Below are positions 24,159 through 32,110 of a DNA stretch of 33,999 nucleotides, piece by piece. Position 1 is the first letter of the stretch. Every line of letters begins with the position of its first letter. The notes under the pieces were generated by a model. The model was given only the letters and a program-made list of their open reading frames with translations. It made no database searches and was not told the DNA's origin. Position numbers and translations under genes: made by a program. The DNA comes from JAUXLW01 sp964195005 (GTDB lineage Bacteria; Actinomycetota; Acidimicrobiia; Spongiisociales; SHLN01), in NCBI GenBank assembly GCA_964195005.1, contig CAXMOO010000043.1, forward strand, positions 1 to 33,999, written 5' to 3'.

Positions 24159-24962
24159 TCAGTCGGTACCGGCGCTATCACGGAGGTAGGCGAGCCAGTA
24201 AACGCCGGCGACCAGCAGCGACCCGCCGATGATGTTCCCTATAGTCACCGCGCCCAGGTTCGTCAGCGAGTCGGTGATCAGGCTGCCCCGGGCGAAGTCG
24301 TCGAGGACGATGCCGTAGGGGAGGAAGAACATGTTGGCGATCGAGTGCTCGAAACCGATGGCAACGAATGCGGTGATGGGGAAGATGATCGCCAACACTT
24401 TGTCCGTCACGGTCTTCCCGGCCATCGTTAGCCACACTGCCAGGCACACCAGGGCGTTGCACATGATGCCGAGGGCGATTGCCTCGGGGATCTCCAGGCC
24501 CGCCTTGGACTCGGCGATCGCCAACGCTCTTTCACCAACTTCGCCGCCACCGAACTCATCTACCTTGCCGGCCCACACCAGCGCCACGGTACCGAGGGCT
24601 CCCACTGCATTCCCGATGTAAACGACGATCCAGTTGCGGAGCAGCTCCCTGCCGGAGATCAACTTCGATGCCCAGGCCATGGCCACCAGATTGTTGCCTG
24701 TGAAAAGCTCGGCTCCGGCGACGATCACGAGAACCAGGCCGAGGCTGAAAGCCAGGCCTCCCACCAATCTGGTGATTCCGAAGCCACCGGTCGGGTCTGT
24801 GACGGTGACCGTGAAGAACAGCGCTCCCAGGGCTATGAAGGCCCCGGCGAGCCCGGAGAGCGTGAACATGGTCATCAGGTCCATGCGCGCCTTGGTGACT
24901 CCGACGTCCCGCACCCGGGCGGCAACCTCGCGCGGGGTGTATGCGTCGGGCAAGCTCGTCAT
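24159..24962 (-). CDS. Formate/nitrite transporter (FNT) family channel
   Basis: FNT proteins are pentameric channels for formate, nitrite or hydrosulfide. The 267-residue protein (from ATG 24962) has six membrane helices and the family signatures GAELFTGNNLVAMAWASK, IVVYIGNAVGA, GIMCNALVCLAVWL, FEHSIANMFFLP and NLGAVTIGNIIGG. The pore His lies in FEHSIANM. An upstream GTG at 24971 adds three residues. I prefer the ATG because TAAGGT ends exactly 7 bases before it. The substrate cannot be read from sequence alone. The molybdenum-cofactor neighbours suggest formate (formate dehydrogenase) or nitrite (nitrate reductase), but neither enzyme is in the window. Confidence 0.92.
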   Translation of the reverse strand: MTSLPDAYTPREVAARVRDVGVTKARMDLMTMFTLSGLAGAFIALGALFFTVTVTDPTGGFGITRLVGGLAFSLGLVLVIVAGAELFTGNNLVAMAWASKLISGRELLRNWIVVYIGNAVGALGTVALVWAGKVDEFGGGEVGERALAIAESKAGLEIPEAIALGIMCNALVCLAVWLTMAGKTVTDKVLAIIFPITAFVAIGFEHSIANMFFLPYGIVLDDFARGSLITDSLTNLGAVTIGNIIGGSLLVAGVYWLAYLRDSAGTD

Positions 24963-24969
24963 CGCCGTC

Positions 24970-24975
24970 ACCTTA
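24970..24975 (-). promoter_or_regulatory. -10-like hexamer of FNT gene (leaderless start)
   Basis: TAAGGT on the minus strand ends 7 bases before the ATG at 24962. It overlaps the alternative GTG start, which therefore would not be transcribed from this promoter. Confidence 0.4.
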
Positions 24976-25134
24976 CTTCCAAGGTATGCAGTGGAGCCGA
25001 ACTGCTGCCGGGGTCTTGCGGACTGTGGTGATACTTGTCGGTCTAGGTGTTCTCGGCCGGCGATTTCATTGAGTTGTCGGGGGCGCCCAGCTGCTCTTCA
25101 CCTGAGAAAGGCCGGCTTGCCTGCCCGACGCCGG

Positions 25135-25140
25135 TAGCGT
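25135..25140 (+). promoter_or_regulatory. -10-like hexamer of recO-uppS (leaderless start)
   Basis: TAGCGT ends 6 bases before the recO ATG at 25147. The hexamer and spacing are identical to those of the lipoprotein gene at 9194. The rest of the 184-base gap between the FNT and recO starts holds no recognisable gene. Confidence 0.5.
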
Positions 25141-25146
25141 GGCTAC

Positions 25147-25866
25147 ATGGCATTGAGGCACGATCAGGGCATTGTCCTGCGCGGCTACCCGTTCGGCGAG
25201 GCCGATCGGGTAGTCGTGCTGCTGAGCCCTAACCACGGCAAGCTCCGCGCGGTGGCCAAGGGCATCCGCAAGACCAAGAGCCGCTTTGGGGGACGCCTCG
25301 AGCCGTTCACCCATGTTGATCTCTTGCTGTACGAGGGTCGCAATCTCGATACGATCACTCAGGTCTCGGTGGTGGAACCGTTTCCCAATCTGCGCCTTGA
25401 CCTGGATCGAGTGGTGGCGGCCGGGACGATGGTGGAGGCGATTGATGCCGTCGCCCAAGAGGGAGAAGCCTCCCATCGCCTTTTCTTGCTACTGCAGAGG
25501 GGGTTGCGAGCGCTGGAGGCCGGGCCGGCTCAAGCCGACCTCGTCTCGGCGTTCTTGCTCAAGCTGGCCGAGGTGCTGGGGCTGGCTCCGGCGCTGGTGG
25601 CTTGCGCTGAATGTGGGAGCACCTTCGATATCCATCGGTTCAGTCTGGCTTCGGGTGGCGTGGTGTGCACCCGGTGCAGCCCCGACCGGGGAGTAAAGCT
25701 TCGCGATGGCCTCACCGACTATCTGGCGGCTCTGGCGAGCGCCGACCTTGGCAACCTGCCGCCTGATTCTTCAGAGTTCTCCGGTGAAGCGATGGGCATC
25801 ACCCGGCGTTTTGTCGAGTACCACCTCGAGCGCCGGTTGGAGAGCCTCAGCGTGTTCGATGGTTGA
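25147..25866 (+). CDS. recO: DNA repair protein RecO
   Basis: RecO loads RecA onto SSB-coated single-stranded DNA in the RecFOR pathway. The 239-residue protein has the N-terminal OB fold (1-80, beginning LRHDQGIVLRGYPFGEADRVV), a helical core, and a zinc finger with C153, C156, C174 and C177 (CAEC and CTRC). It is first in a two-gene unit with uppS, overlapping it by 8 bases. In many Actinobacteria recO and uppS are adjacent, as here. Confidence 0.95.
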   Translation: MALRHDQGIVLRGYPFGEADRVVVLLSPNHGKLRAVAKGIRKTKSRFGGRLEPFTHVDLLLYEGRNLDTITQVSVVEPFPNLRLDLDRVVAAGTMVEAIDAVAQEGEASHRLFLLLQRGLRALEAGPAQADLVSAFLLKLAEVLGLAPALVACAECGSTFDIHRFSLASGGVVCTRCSPDRGVKLRDGLTDYLAALASADLGNLPPDSSEFSGEAMGITRRFVEYHLERRLESLSVFDG

Positions 25867-26593
25867 CGAGCTCGATCCGGCCCGGATTCCCCGCCATATC
25901 GGAATCATCATGGACGGCAACGGCCGCTGGGCCGCGGCCCGGGGACTGGAGCGAACGGCGGGGCACGCCGCCGGTGAGCAGTCTCTTTTCGACACGATTG
26001 ACAACTGCCGGTCCCTTGGCATCGAATGGCTGACGGTATACGCGTTCTCCACTGAGAATTGGAGCCGGCCGGCGGACGAGGTCGAGTTTCTAATGGCCTT
26101 CAACGAAGGCTTGCTGGTCCGGCACCGCGACGAGGTGGCCGCCAAGAACATCCGCCTGCATTTCATAGGCGACATGGACGATCCGCGAATACCAGAGCGC
26201 GTGGTGGCCCGTATGGCGGAGAGCGAGGAGAAGACGAAGGCCAACACCGGCATGCGGGTGGTCTTTGCCTTCAACTACGGGGGGCGCACCGAGATTGTCA
26301 ACGCGATGCGCACCATTGCTTTGGACGTCGCTTCCGGGTCGCTCGACCCGACGAAGTTGGACGCCGAACTGGTCTCCACCCGACTTTATGTGCCGGAGAT
26401 GCCAGAGCCGGAATTGATTATCCGCACCAGCGGCGAGCAACGCGTCAGCAACTTCCTGCTTTGGCAATCGGCATATTCCGAGCTGGTTTTCACGCCCGTG
26501 TTATGGCCGGACTTTGACCGCCCCGCGTTGGTCGCCGCCATTGCCGAGTACCAGCAGCGTCGGCGCCGTTTCGGAGGCGTCGACGAGGGTTAG
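25859..26593 (+). CDS. uppS: Isoprenyl (undecaprenyl/polyprenyl) diphosphate synthase
   Basis: This is a cis-prenyltransferase making the polyprenyl diphosphate carrier for cell-wall synthesis. From ATG 25859 it has 244 residues. The catalytic signature MDGNGRWA lies at 18-25 (Asp19), and HAAGEQSLFDTI, YAFSTENWSRP, FAFNYGGRTEI and the C-terminal RTSGEQRVSNFLLWQSAYSE segment are all present. Chain length cannot be judged from sequence by eye. It overlaps the recO end by 8 bases and its own end overlaps the convergent TauE-type gene by 4 bases. The open frame reaches 51 codons upstream inside recO, but ATG-VDELDPARIPRHIGIIMDGN fits the family. Confidence 0.96.
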   Translation: MVDELDPARIPRHIGIIMDGNGRWAAARGLERTAGHAAGEQSLFDTIDNCRSLGIEWLTVYAFSTENWSRPADEVEFLMAFNEGLLVRHRDEVAAKNIRLHFIGDMDDPRIPERVVARMAESEEKTKANTGMRVVFAFNYGGRTEIVNAMRTIALDVASGSLDPTKLDAELVSTRLYVPEMPEPELIIRTSGEQRVSNFLLWQSAYSELVFTPVLWPDFDRPALVAAIAEYQQRRRRFGGVDEG

Positions 26594-27312
26594 GCCAGTG
26601 CCTTCACTACCACCCCGACGGCGGCAAATGCCGACACCGCCAGTATCAGCTTGCGCAGGAGGGCGCCTTCGACTCGTTCTTTGAGGTTGTGGCTGAGAAA
26701 GAAGCCAATGAAGACGGCAGGCAACAGGACCAGGGCAATCTTGACATCGTTTGATGAGATCTCGTCGGCAGCGGTCCGCACTCCCACCGTGACGAGGATG
26801 CCAATAACGAAGACGGCGTTGAGGCTTGAACGGAGCGTGCCGCCGGCCGCGTCGCGATAGAGCAGGGCCAGGGGAGGGCCCCCGATCGAGGCCACCAGCC
26901 CGGTAGCTCCGGAGACGGTTCCCGCTGCGAACCTGGTCGCCCTGGTGTGCGGCACCGTCACTCCGCTGCCGATGACTACCACCGCACTGAGGACAATACC
27001 GCCGATCAATAGTTCGACGGCCGAGTCACTGAGAGTCTTGAGCAGCACAATCCCGATGACAGCCCCCGGGATGCGTCCGGCCAGGATCCAACTAACCCCG
27101 TGGAGGTCCACGTGGTGCCACTCGCGGCTCACCATTGCTATTGCTAGAGGGAGGCTTATCAATAGCTGGGGCACGGGCGCCAGGTCGCCGTCGAGCAATG
27201 AGAGGACTGGGACCGACACCACCGCCAGACCAAAGCCGAGAGTTCCCTGGAGGGCCGCTGCCACCGCCGTCACGGCGAAGGCGAGGACGAGCACATTGGT
27301 GTCTACCGGCAT
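26590..27312 (-). CDS. TauE/SafE (DUF81) family sulfite/anion exporter-like permease
   Basis: This 240-residue membrane protein has about seven to eight hydrophobic helices and the repeated TauE/SafE pattern. The first half contains GTLGFGLAVVSVPVLSLL and the second half GTVSGATGLVASIGGPPLALL and SSLNAVFVIG. Characterised members export sulfite, sulfoacetate or related anions, but most are unassigned, and nothing nearby points to sulfur metabolism. The ATG at 27312 is supported by TAGGCT placed 6 bases upstream. It is divergent from glyS, with 56 bases between the start codons. Confidence 0.88.
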   Translation of the reverse strand: MPVDTNVLVLAFAVTAVAAALQGTLGFGLAVVSVPVLSLLDGDLAPVPQLLISLPLAIAMVSREWHHVDLHGVSWILAGRIPGAVIGIVLLKTLSDSAVELLIGGIVLSAVVVIGSGVTVPHTRATRFAAGTVSGATGLVASIGGPPLALLYRDAAGGTLRSSLNAVFVIGILVTVGVRTAADEISSNDVKIALVLLPAVFIGFFLSHNLKERVEGALLRKLILAVSAFAAVGVVVKALA

Positions 27313-27318
27313 TCGAGG

Positions 27319-27324
27319 AGCCTA
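27319..27324 (-). promoter_or_regulatory. -10-like hexamer of the TauE-type gene (leaderless start)
   Basis: TAGGCT on the minus strand ends 6 bases before the ATG at 27312. It faces the glyS -10, with 31 bases between the two hexamers. Confidence 0.45.
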
Positions 27325-27355
27325 TCGGTGAGTGGGCGCGGTCCCCGCCGGGTCC

Positions 27356-27361
27356 TAACAT
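27356..27361 (+). promoter_or_regulatory. -10-like hexamer of glyS (leaderless start)
   Basis: TAACAT ends 7 bases before the glyS ATG at 27369, and no Shine-Dalgarno sequence is present. It also argues against the much longer upstream reading of this frame. Confidence 0.5.
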
Positions 27362-27368
27362 CGTGCCG

Positions 27369-28673
27369 ATGTCAGTGACCCTCGACACGATCGCCAATCT
27401 CGCCAAGAAGCGCGGCTTTGTGTTTCCGTCTTCGGAGATATACGGCGGACTGCGCTCTGCCTACGACTACGGGCCCCTCGGTGTCGAGTTGTTGCGCAAC
27501 GTCAAGGCCGAATGGTGGCGCTCCATGGTGCGTGACCGGGATGACATAGTCGGCCTCGACTCGGCGATCATTCAGGATCGACAGGTGTGGGCCGCCTCGG
27601 GACACGAGGCCTCCTTCACCGATCCGCTGGTGGAATGCACCAATTGCAACAATCGGTTCCGCCCCGACAAGCTCGAGGATGCCGGCGTCTGCCCTAACTG
27701 CGGCGAGCGGGACAGTTTCACCGAGGCCCGCCAGTTCAACCTCCTGCTCAAGACCCACCTGGGCCCTGTCGAGGATGAGGCAGCGCTGGCCTATCTTCGG
27801 CCGGAGACCGCACAGGGCATCTTCATCAATTACGAGAATGTGCGGCGCACGATGCGGCTCAAACTCCCGTTCGGCATTGCTCAGATCGGTAAGTCGTTTC
27901 GCAACGAAATCACCCCGGGGCAGTTTGTGTTCCGCACCAGGGAGTTCGAGCAAATGGAAATGGAGTATTTCTGCCGACCGGAGGAGGCCGGGGAGTGGTT
28001 CGCCTATTGGCTCGAGCAACGAATGGCCTGGTATGTGGATCTGGGTATGGACAAAGACAAGATGCGGCTCCGTGCTCACGATGAGGATGAGCTTTCCCAC
28101 TACTCAACAACCACCTCTGACGTCGAGTACCAGTTCCCCTGGGGTTGGGACGAGCTCGAAGGAATCGCCAATCGCACGGACTTCGACTTGCGGGCCCACA
28201 CGAAGCTAAGTGGCCAGGACCTGAGTTACTACGACCAGGATCAGGACGAGCGGTTCTTCCCGTATGTCATCGAGCCTGCCGCCGGCGCCACTCGCACCAC
28301 GTTCGCTTTCCTGATCGACGCCTACTCCGAAGAGGAGGTTCGCGGCGAAACCCGCGTCGTTCTCAAGCTCGACCCCCGGCTGGCCCCGGTCAAGGTGGCG
28401 GTGCTTCCGCTCTCCAAGAAGGAAGAGTTGATGCCGGACACAGAGGCCGTGGCGGGCGCTCTGCGCCCGAGTTGGCAGTTGGAGGTGGATGTCACGCAGT
28501 CGATCGGACGACGCTACCGGCGCCAGGATGAGATCGGTACTCCGTTTTGCGTCACTGTCGACTTCGACACCCTCGACGACAAAGCCGTCACTGTTCGCGA
28601 CCGGGACACAATGAACCAGGATCGGGTCACCATCGACCAACTGGTTACCTACCTGCGCGAACGCCTCCCGTAG
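27369..28673 (+). CDS. glyS: Glycyl-tRNA synthetase (homodimeric type)
   Basis: This class II synthetase charges tRNA-Gly. The 434-residue protein is of the dimeric alpha2 type, the kind used by most Actinobacteria. It begins with KKRGFVFPSSEIYGG and YDYGPLGVELLRN (motif 1 region). It has a zinc-binding pair CTNC (C90, C93) and CPNC (C108, C111), motif 2 with FRNEITPGQFVFRTREFEQMEMEYF, and motif 3 near AGATRTTFAFLIDAY. The C-terminal anticodon-binding domain includes LAPVKVAVLPLSKK and RYRRQDEIGTPFCVTVDF. The frame extends 78 codons upstream, but the ATG at 27369 fits the family and the predicted promoter. Confidence 0.96.
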   Translation: MSVTLDTIANLAKKRGFVFPSSEIYGGLRSAYDYGPLGVELLRNVKAEWWRSMVRDRDDIVGLDSAIIQDRQVWAASGHEASFTDPLVECTNCNNRFRPDKLEDAGVCPNCGERDSFTEARQFNLLLKTHLGPVEDEAALAYLRPETAQGIFINYENVRRTMRLKLPFGIAQIGKSFRNEITPGQFVFRTREFEQMEMEYFCRPEEAGEWFAYWLEQRMAWYVDLGMDKDKMRLRAHDEDELSHYSTTTSDVEYQFPWGWDELEGIANRTDFDLRAHTKLSGQDLSYYDQDQDERFFPYVIEPAAGATRTTFAFLIDAYSEEEVRGETRVVLKLDPRLAPVKVAVLPLSKKEELMPDTEAVAGALRPSWQLEVDVTQSIGRRYRRQDEIGTPFCVTVDFDTLDDKAVTVRDRDTMNQDRVTIDQLVTYLRERLP

Positions 28674-28681
28674 AGAGGATC

Positions 28682-28701
28682 AGGAGGGTGGTCGGCCTCC
28701 T
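28682..28701. terminator. Possible bidirectional hairpin between glyS and glpD
   Basis: AGGAGG and CCTCCT, separated by 8 bases, form a 6-bp stem in the 26-base gap between the convergent glyS and glpD stop codons. No T-tract follows on either strand, so terminator function is uncertain. Confidence 0.3.
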
Positions 28702-30286
28702 AGAGGCCTTCCATCTTCAGTACCTCGTCATAACCGCCAAGTTGTCGGTCGCGTTCTTGATCGGTCCAGCCCAGCTCGGCAGCCATCACTTCGGCCACCT
28801 GGCGGGCGAGGGCCCGGCCGTGGTCTTGCAGGATCCAGGCCAAATGGGTTCGACGCAGGAGCACGTCCGCGATGGTGGCCGCTGCCTCGTTGGCGACTAG
28901 ATATCGCACCTCGGCGTCGGCTAGCCGGTCGCCACTCAAGAGCTCGAGGTGCGGTGCCTCGAGGATCTGGGCCGCCTCGCTTCCGTACCGCTGGTAGACG
29001 TCGTCGAGGTACCTCGTGGGTGTGGTCCCGGCGGGAAGCTTCACCGTTTTAGCCCCCGAACCCACCAGCGGAGTGTCGCGGGTGCGGGACCGACGTTTTA
29101 CGCCGAGGTGATCCGCGACCTTGTCGGCAACCTTCTTAGCCAACGGTCGATATCCGGTCAGCTTGCCCCCAACTACCGCCACGTGGCCCGGCGTCACCTG
29201 GCGTACCTTGGGAGAACGGGAGGCTTTGGCCGTGTTTCCTCCGTCGGCGGCGAGCGCTCGGATTCCGGCCACTGCGGTTACATAGGGGATGTCTGTGACG
29301 GTCAGATAGCGCCGCAGCTGGTTGAGCAAATAGTCGATGTCCTCCTGGTCGGCGACGGGATGGTCGGGGTCGCCATAAAACGGCGTGTCGGTGGTGCCCA
29401 CCCAGGTTGAGCCGAGCCACGGGATGAGGAATAGCACTCGCCCATCTTCGGTCTCGGGAAGAACCAGAGTGGCTCTGTCGATGCCGAGTACGCCCGGGTC
29501 GATGGCGAGATGCACCCCTTTCGCCAACATCACACCTTCCCGCTTGGCCTGCCCGGCGGGGGGGAAGGGGCCCGTGGCTGAGACCACCGCCCGGCTGTGG
29601 ATGTAGTGGGTCTGGTTGCCGAGCCGGTCGAAGAGCTCCACCACAAACCCTCCGGGCTCGGGATGGACGGTCTCGACGTGAGCCCAATTCACCGCCGTGG
29701 CCCCGAAATGCCTGACGGCAGTCTTGGCCACCGCCAGGGTGAGCCGGGCATCGTCGGTCAGGGCGTCGTAGTAGGAGAACCCGCCCGTCAGGCCGGCGGG
29801 GTTGAGAAGGGGGGCCTTGGCCAGCACCTGTTCCCTGCTGAGCTTGCGATGGCGGCGTTTCGAGCGGCGGCCCAGTCGATCGTAGAGGGCCAACCCCAGA
29901 TGAAACGCGTATGGGATCAGCAGAGGGTGCCGGATCCACCGGGGCACGTCACCGAAGCCCCGATCGCGGTAGTAGGGGAGTATGAACTCGAGGGGTTGGA
30001 ACAGGTAGTCGGCGTTCCGTTCGAGCACCTTTTGTTCGAGCAAACCCTCCCGGACCAGCCCGAAGCGAAATTGCGGCAAATAGCGAATCCCCCCGTGCAG
30101 CAGCTTGGACGATCGGCTCGAAGTCTCGGACGCGAAGTCGGTCCTCTCCAGCAGGGCGACGCTCAACCCTCGAGTCGCCAGGTCGAGTGCAGTCCCTGCC
30201 CCGACGATGCCGCCCCCGACCACGACCGCGTCGAACCGCTCTGTGGTCTGCAGGCGATCGAGGTGGAAGGCGCGGTCCCAGGTCAT
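28700..30286 (-). CDS. glpD: FAD-dependent glycerol-3-phosphate dehydrogenase
   Basis: GlpD oxidises glycerol-3-phosphate to dihydroxyacetone phosphate and passes electrons to the quinone pool. It is a peripheral membrane enzyme. The 528-residue protein has the N-terminal FAD-binding GGGIVGAGTALDLATRG motif, SRSSKLLHGGIRYL, VLFLIPWLGSTWVGTTDTP and the C-terminal GGKLTGYRPLAKKVAD segment followed by the DAO_C helical domain (EVRYLVANEAAATIADVLLRRTHL, split over two helices). The ATG at 30286 is chosen because TATCCT lies 6 bases upstream and the family N-terminus fits. The open frame extends 141 codons upstream only as antisense of dnaG. No glycerol kinase or facilitator gene is adjacent. Confidence 0.94.
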   Translation of the reverse strand: MTWDRAFHLDRLQTTERFDAVVVGGGIVGAGTALDLATRGLSVALLERTDFASETSSRSSKLLHGGIRYLPQFRFGLVREGLLEQKVLERNADYLFQPLEFILPYYRDRGFGDVPRWIRHPLLIPYAFHLGLALYDRLGRRSKRRHRKLSREQVLAKAPLLNPAGLTGGFSYYDALTDDARLTLAVAKTAVRHFGATAVNWAHVETVHPEPGGFVVELFDRLGNQTHYIHSRAVVSATGPFPPAGQAKREGVMLAKGVHLAIDPGVLGIDRATLVLPETEDGRVLFLIPWLGSTWVGTTDTPFYGDPDHPVADQEDIDYLLNQLRRYLTVTDIPYVTAVAGIRALAADGGNTAKASRSPKVRQVTPGHVAVVGGKLTGYRPLAKKVADKVADHLGVKRRSRTRDTPLVGSGAKTVKLPAGTTPTRYLDDVYQRYGSEAAQILEAPHLELLSGDRLADAEVRYLVANEAAATIADVLLRRTHLAWILQDHGRALARQVAEVMAAELGWTDQERDRQLGGYDEVLKMEGL

Positions 30287-30292
30287 GATCCC

Positions 30293-30298
30293 AGGATA
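30293..30298 (-). promoter_or_regulatory. -10-like hexamer of glpD (leaderless start)
   Basis: TATCCT on the minus strand ends 6 bases before the ATG at 30286. The opposing dnaG -10 is 30 bases away, so the two -35 regions must overlap. Confidence 0.5.
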
Positions 30299-30328
30299 CG
30301 GCTGGTCTTGGCTGTCTCCGACGGGGGG

Positions 30329-30334
30329 TACTCT
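30329..30334 (+). promoter_or_regulatory. -10-like hexamer of dnaG-rpoD (leaderless start)
   Basis: TACTCT ends 6 bases before the GTG at 30341. TTGGCT at 30308 could be a -35 with a short 15-base spacer. This hexamer decides the dnaG start among several in-frame options. Confidence 0.5.
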
Positions 30335-30340
30335 TTGCTG

Positions 30341-32110
30341 GTGGCTTATCAGCGGGAAGACATCGAAAGAGTAAGGGCAGCCACGAACCTGGTCGAGCTG
30401 GTCGGCGAGGTAACCAAGGTAAAGCGGTCGGGCCGCAACGCCATGGCCGTGTGCCCATTTCATCAGGAGAAGACGCCGTCGCTGTCGGTCGACGCTGCCC
30501 GCGGCCTCTACAACTGTTTCGGCTGTGGCGAGAGCGGAGATCTGTTCAGGTTCGTAGAGCAAACCCAGGCAGTGTCTTTCAACGAGGCCGTGGAGCTCCT
30601 GGCGAGGCGGGCCGGCATCGCGCTGCGGGCCGACCCGCAAGCCAAACGCCGCCAGGGTGAGCGGGAGCCCCTCATCGCCGCTGTTGAGGAAGCGGTTGAG
30701 TTCTATCACGCCCGCTTGCGCAAGGAAGACGATGCCGCCGCCGCCCGCAAATACCTGCGAGGGCGTGGCTACGACTCAGACGTAGTCGACCAGTTCCAGC
30801 TCGGGTTCTCTCCCGCCGTGTCCGGCGCCCTGATCGACCATCTCCGCGACAAGAAGGTGCCGGACAAGGTGATGCTCAAAGCGGGTCTGGCCGGGCGGGG
30901 CCGGGGTGGTGGAATGTACGACCGGTTCCGGGGTCGGGTGATGTTCCCGATATACGATCTGCGGGGCGACGCCGTCGGATTCGGGGCCCGGCTGCTCGAG
31001 GGGGAGGGGCCCAAATACCTGAACTCGGCCGAGTCTCCCATCTACCACAAGTCGTATCTGCTCTACGGCCTCAACTGGGCTAAATCGAACATCGTCCGTC
31101 AGGGGCGCTCGATAGTGGTTGAGGGATACACCGACGTCATTGCTCTCCACCAGGCCGGGTTGCCTCTGGCAGTCGCCACCTGCGGAACCGCCCTCGGGGA
31201 GTCCCATCTCGACTTGCTCCGTCGCTTCAGCGACCAGGTAGTGCTCGCCTTCGACGCCGACGAGGCGGGCGCCGGCGCTGCCCGGCGTGGCTTTGAGCAT
31301 GCGGTCCCCGGCGACCTGGATCTACGGGTGGCCCTTCTGCCGCCTGGCCGCGATCCGGGCGACCTGGCCGAGTCCGGCGACGTCGATACCTTGACCACGG
31401 CGGTGGAGAAGTCGGTGCCGCTGCTGCAGTTTCGTCTCGAAACCGAGCTGGTCAACCATCGCCTCGATGAGCCAGAAGCCCGCAGTCGAGCCGTCAAGGC
31501 CCTGGCCGCCATCGTGGCTCGTCACCCGGACCCGGTGGCCCGCCACGAGTACGCAGTAATGGTCTCTCGCAAGAGCGGGGTTGATCTGTCGGTCGTTGAG
31601 GGGGCTGTGGTCCGAGCATCACGATCCGGATCTTCAGCAGCGGCCCCCGCCCCCGCCATCGCTGTTCCCGAGGCTCGCACGGGCCGGGCCCGGGCCGAGC
31701 GGGAGTATCTCCGATTGATGCTCGCCAACCACCCGGACCTGGAGGATGTCGACCCATCGTCGGAGATCTTCCAGGATGAGCTCCATCGCGAGTCATTTGA
31801 GAAGCTGGCACCGGCACTGGCCGAGCTAATGCCCGGCGCCCCTCCGCAACTCGGCGAGCTTATCGGGGACGACTCAACCCCGGTTGGTGTGCTGCTTCGA
31901 CAGCTGGCGCTGATGGATCAGCCCCTCGCCGATGTCCAGGAACTAGTCGATCGACTCGAGGTGTGGCGCCTCGAACGTGAAATTTCCGGTTTGCGTCCGC
32001 AGTTAGATGTCCTCGACCCCGATTCCGAGGTGTATTCACAACATCTCCAGGAACTAGTAGCTTTAGAGGAGTCCAAGCGGAAGCTTCTCCAAGACGAGCA
32101 GGCCTTGTGA
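30341..32110 (+). CDS. dnaG: DNA primase
   Basis: DnaG makes RNA primers for DNA replication. From GTG 30341 it has 589 residues. The N-terminal CHC2 zinc finger is CPFH...CFGC (C38, H41, C59, C62). The primase core contains the family segment FPIYDLRGDAVGFGARLL and SPIYHKSYLLYGL. The Toprim domain has VVEGYTDVIAL (about 260-270) and LAFDADEAG (about 301-310). The C-terminal part is the helicase-binding region, which is poorly conserved and rich in Ala and Pro near residue 430. The frame is open 248 codons upstream, but only as antisense of glpD. rpoD overlaps its stop by 4 bases, the remnant order of the classical macromolecular synthesis operon. Confidence 0.96.
   Translation: MAYQREDIERVRAATNLVELVGEVTKVKRSGRNAMAVCPFHQEKTPSLSVDAARGLYNCFGCGESGDLFRFVEQTQAVSFNEAVELLARRAGIALRADPQAKRRQGEREPLIAAVEEAVEFYHARLRKEDDAAAARKYLRGRGYDSDVVDQFQLGFSPAVSGALIDHLRDKKVPDKVMLKAGLAGRGRGGGMYDRFRGRVMFPIYDLRGDAVGFGARLLEGEGPKYLNSAESPIYHKSYLLYGLNWAKSNIVRQGRSIVVEGYTDVIALHQAGLPLAVATCGTALGESHLDLLRRFSDQVVLAFDADEAGAGAARRGFEHAVPGDLDLRVALLPPGRDPGDLAESGDVDTLTTAVEKSVPLLQFRLETELVNHRLDEPEARSRAVKALAAIVARHPDPVARHEYAVMVSRKSGVDLSVVEGAVVRASRSGSSAAAPAPAIAVPEARTGRARAEREYLRLMLANHPDLEDVDPSSEIFQDELHRESFEKLAPALAELMPGAPPQLGELIGDDSTPVGVLLRQLALMDQPLADVQELVDRLEVWRLEREISGLRPQLDVLDPDSEVYSQHLQELVALEESKRKLLQDEQAL

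Noticed and set aside
29597..30340. N-terminal extension of dnaG by 248 codons
   Set aside because: The extension is antisense to glpD and unrelated to primase. The GTG at 30341 has a promoter hexamer and gives the family N-terminus.
30287..30709. N-terminal extension of glpD by 141 codons
   Set aside because: The extension is antisense to dnaG. The FAD-binding motif follows shortly after ATG 30286, as in the family.
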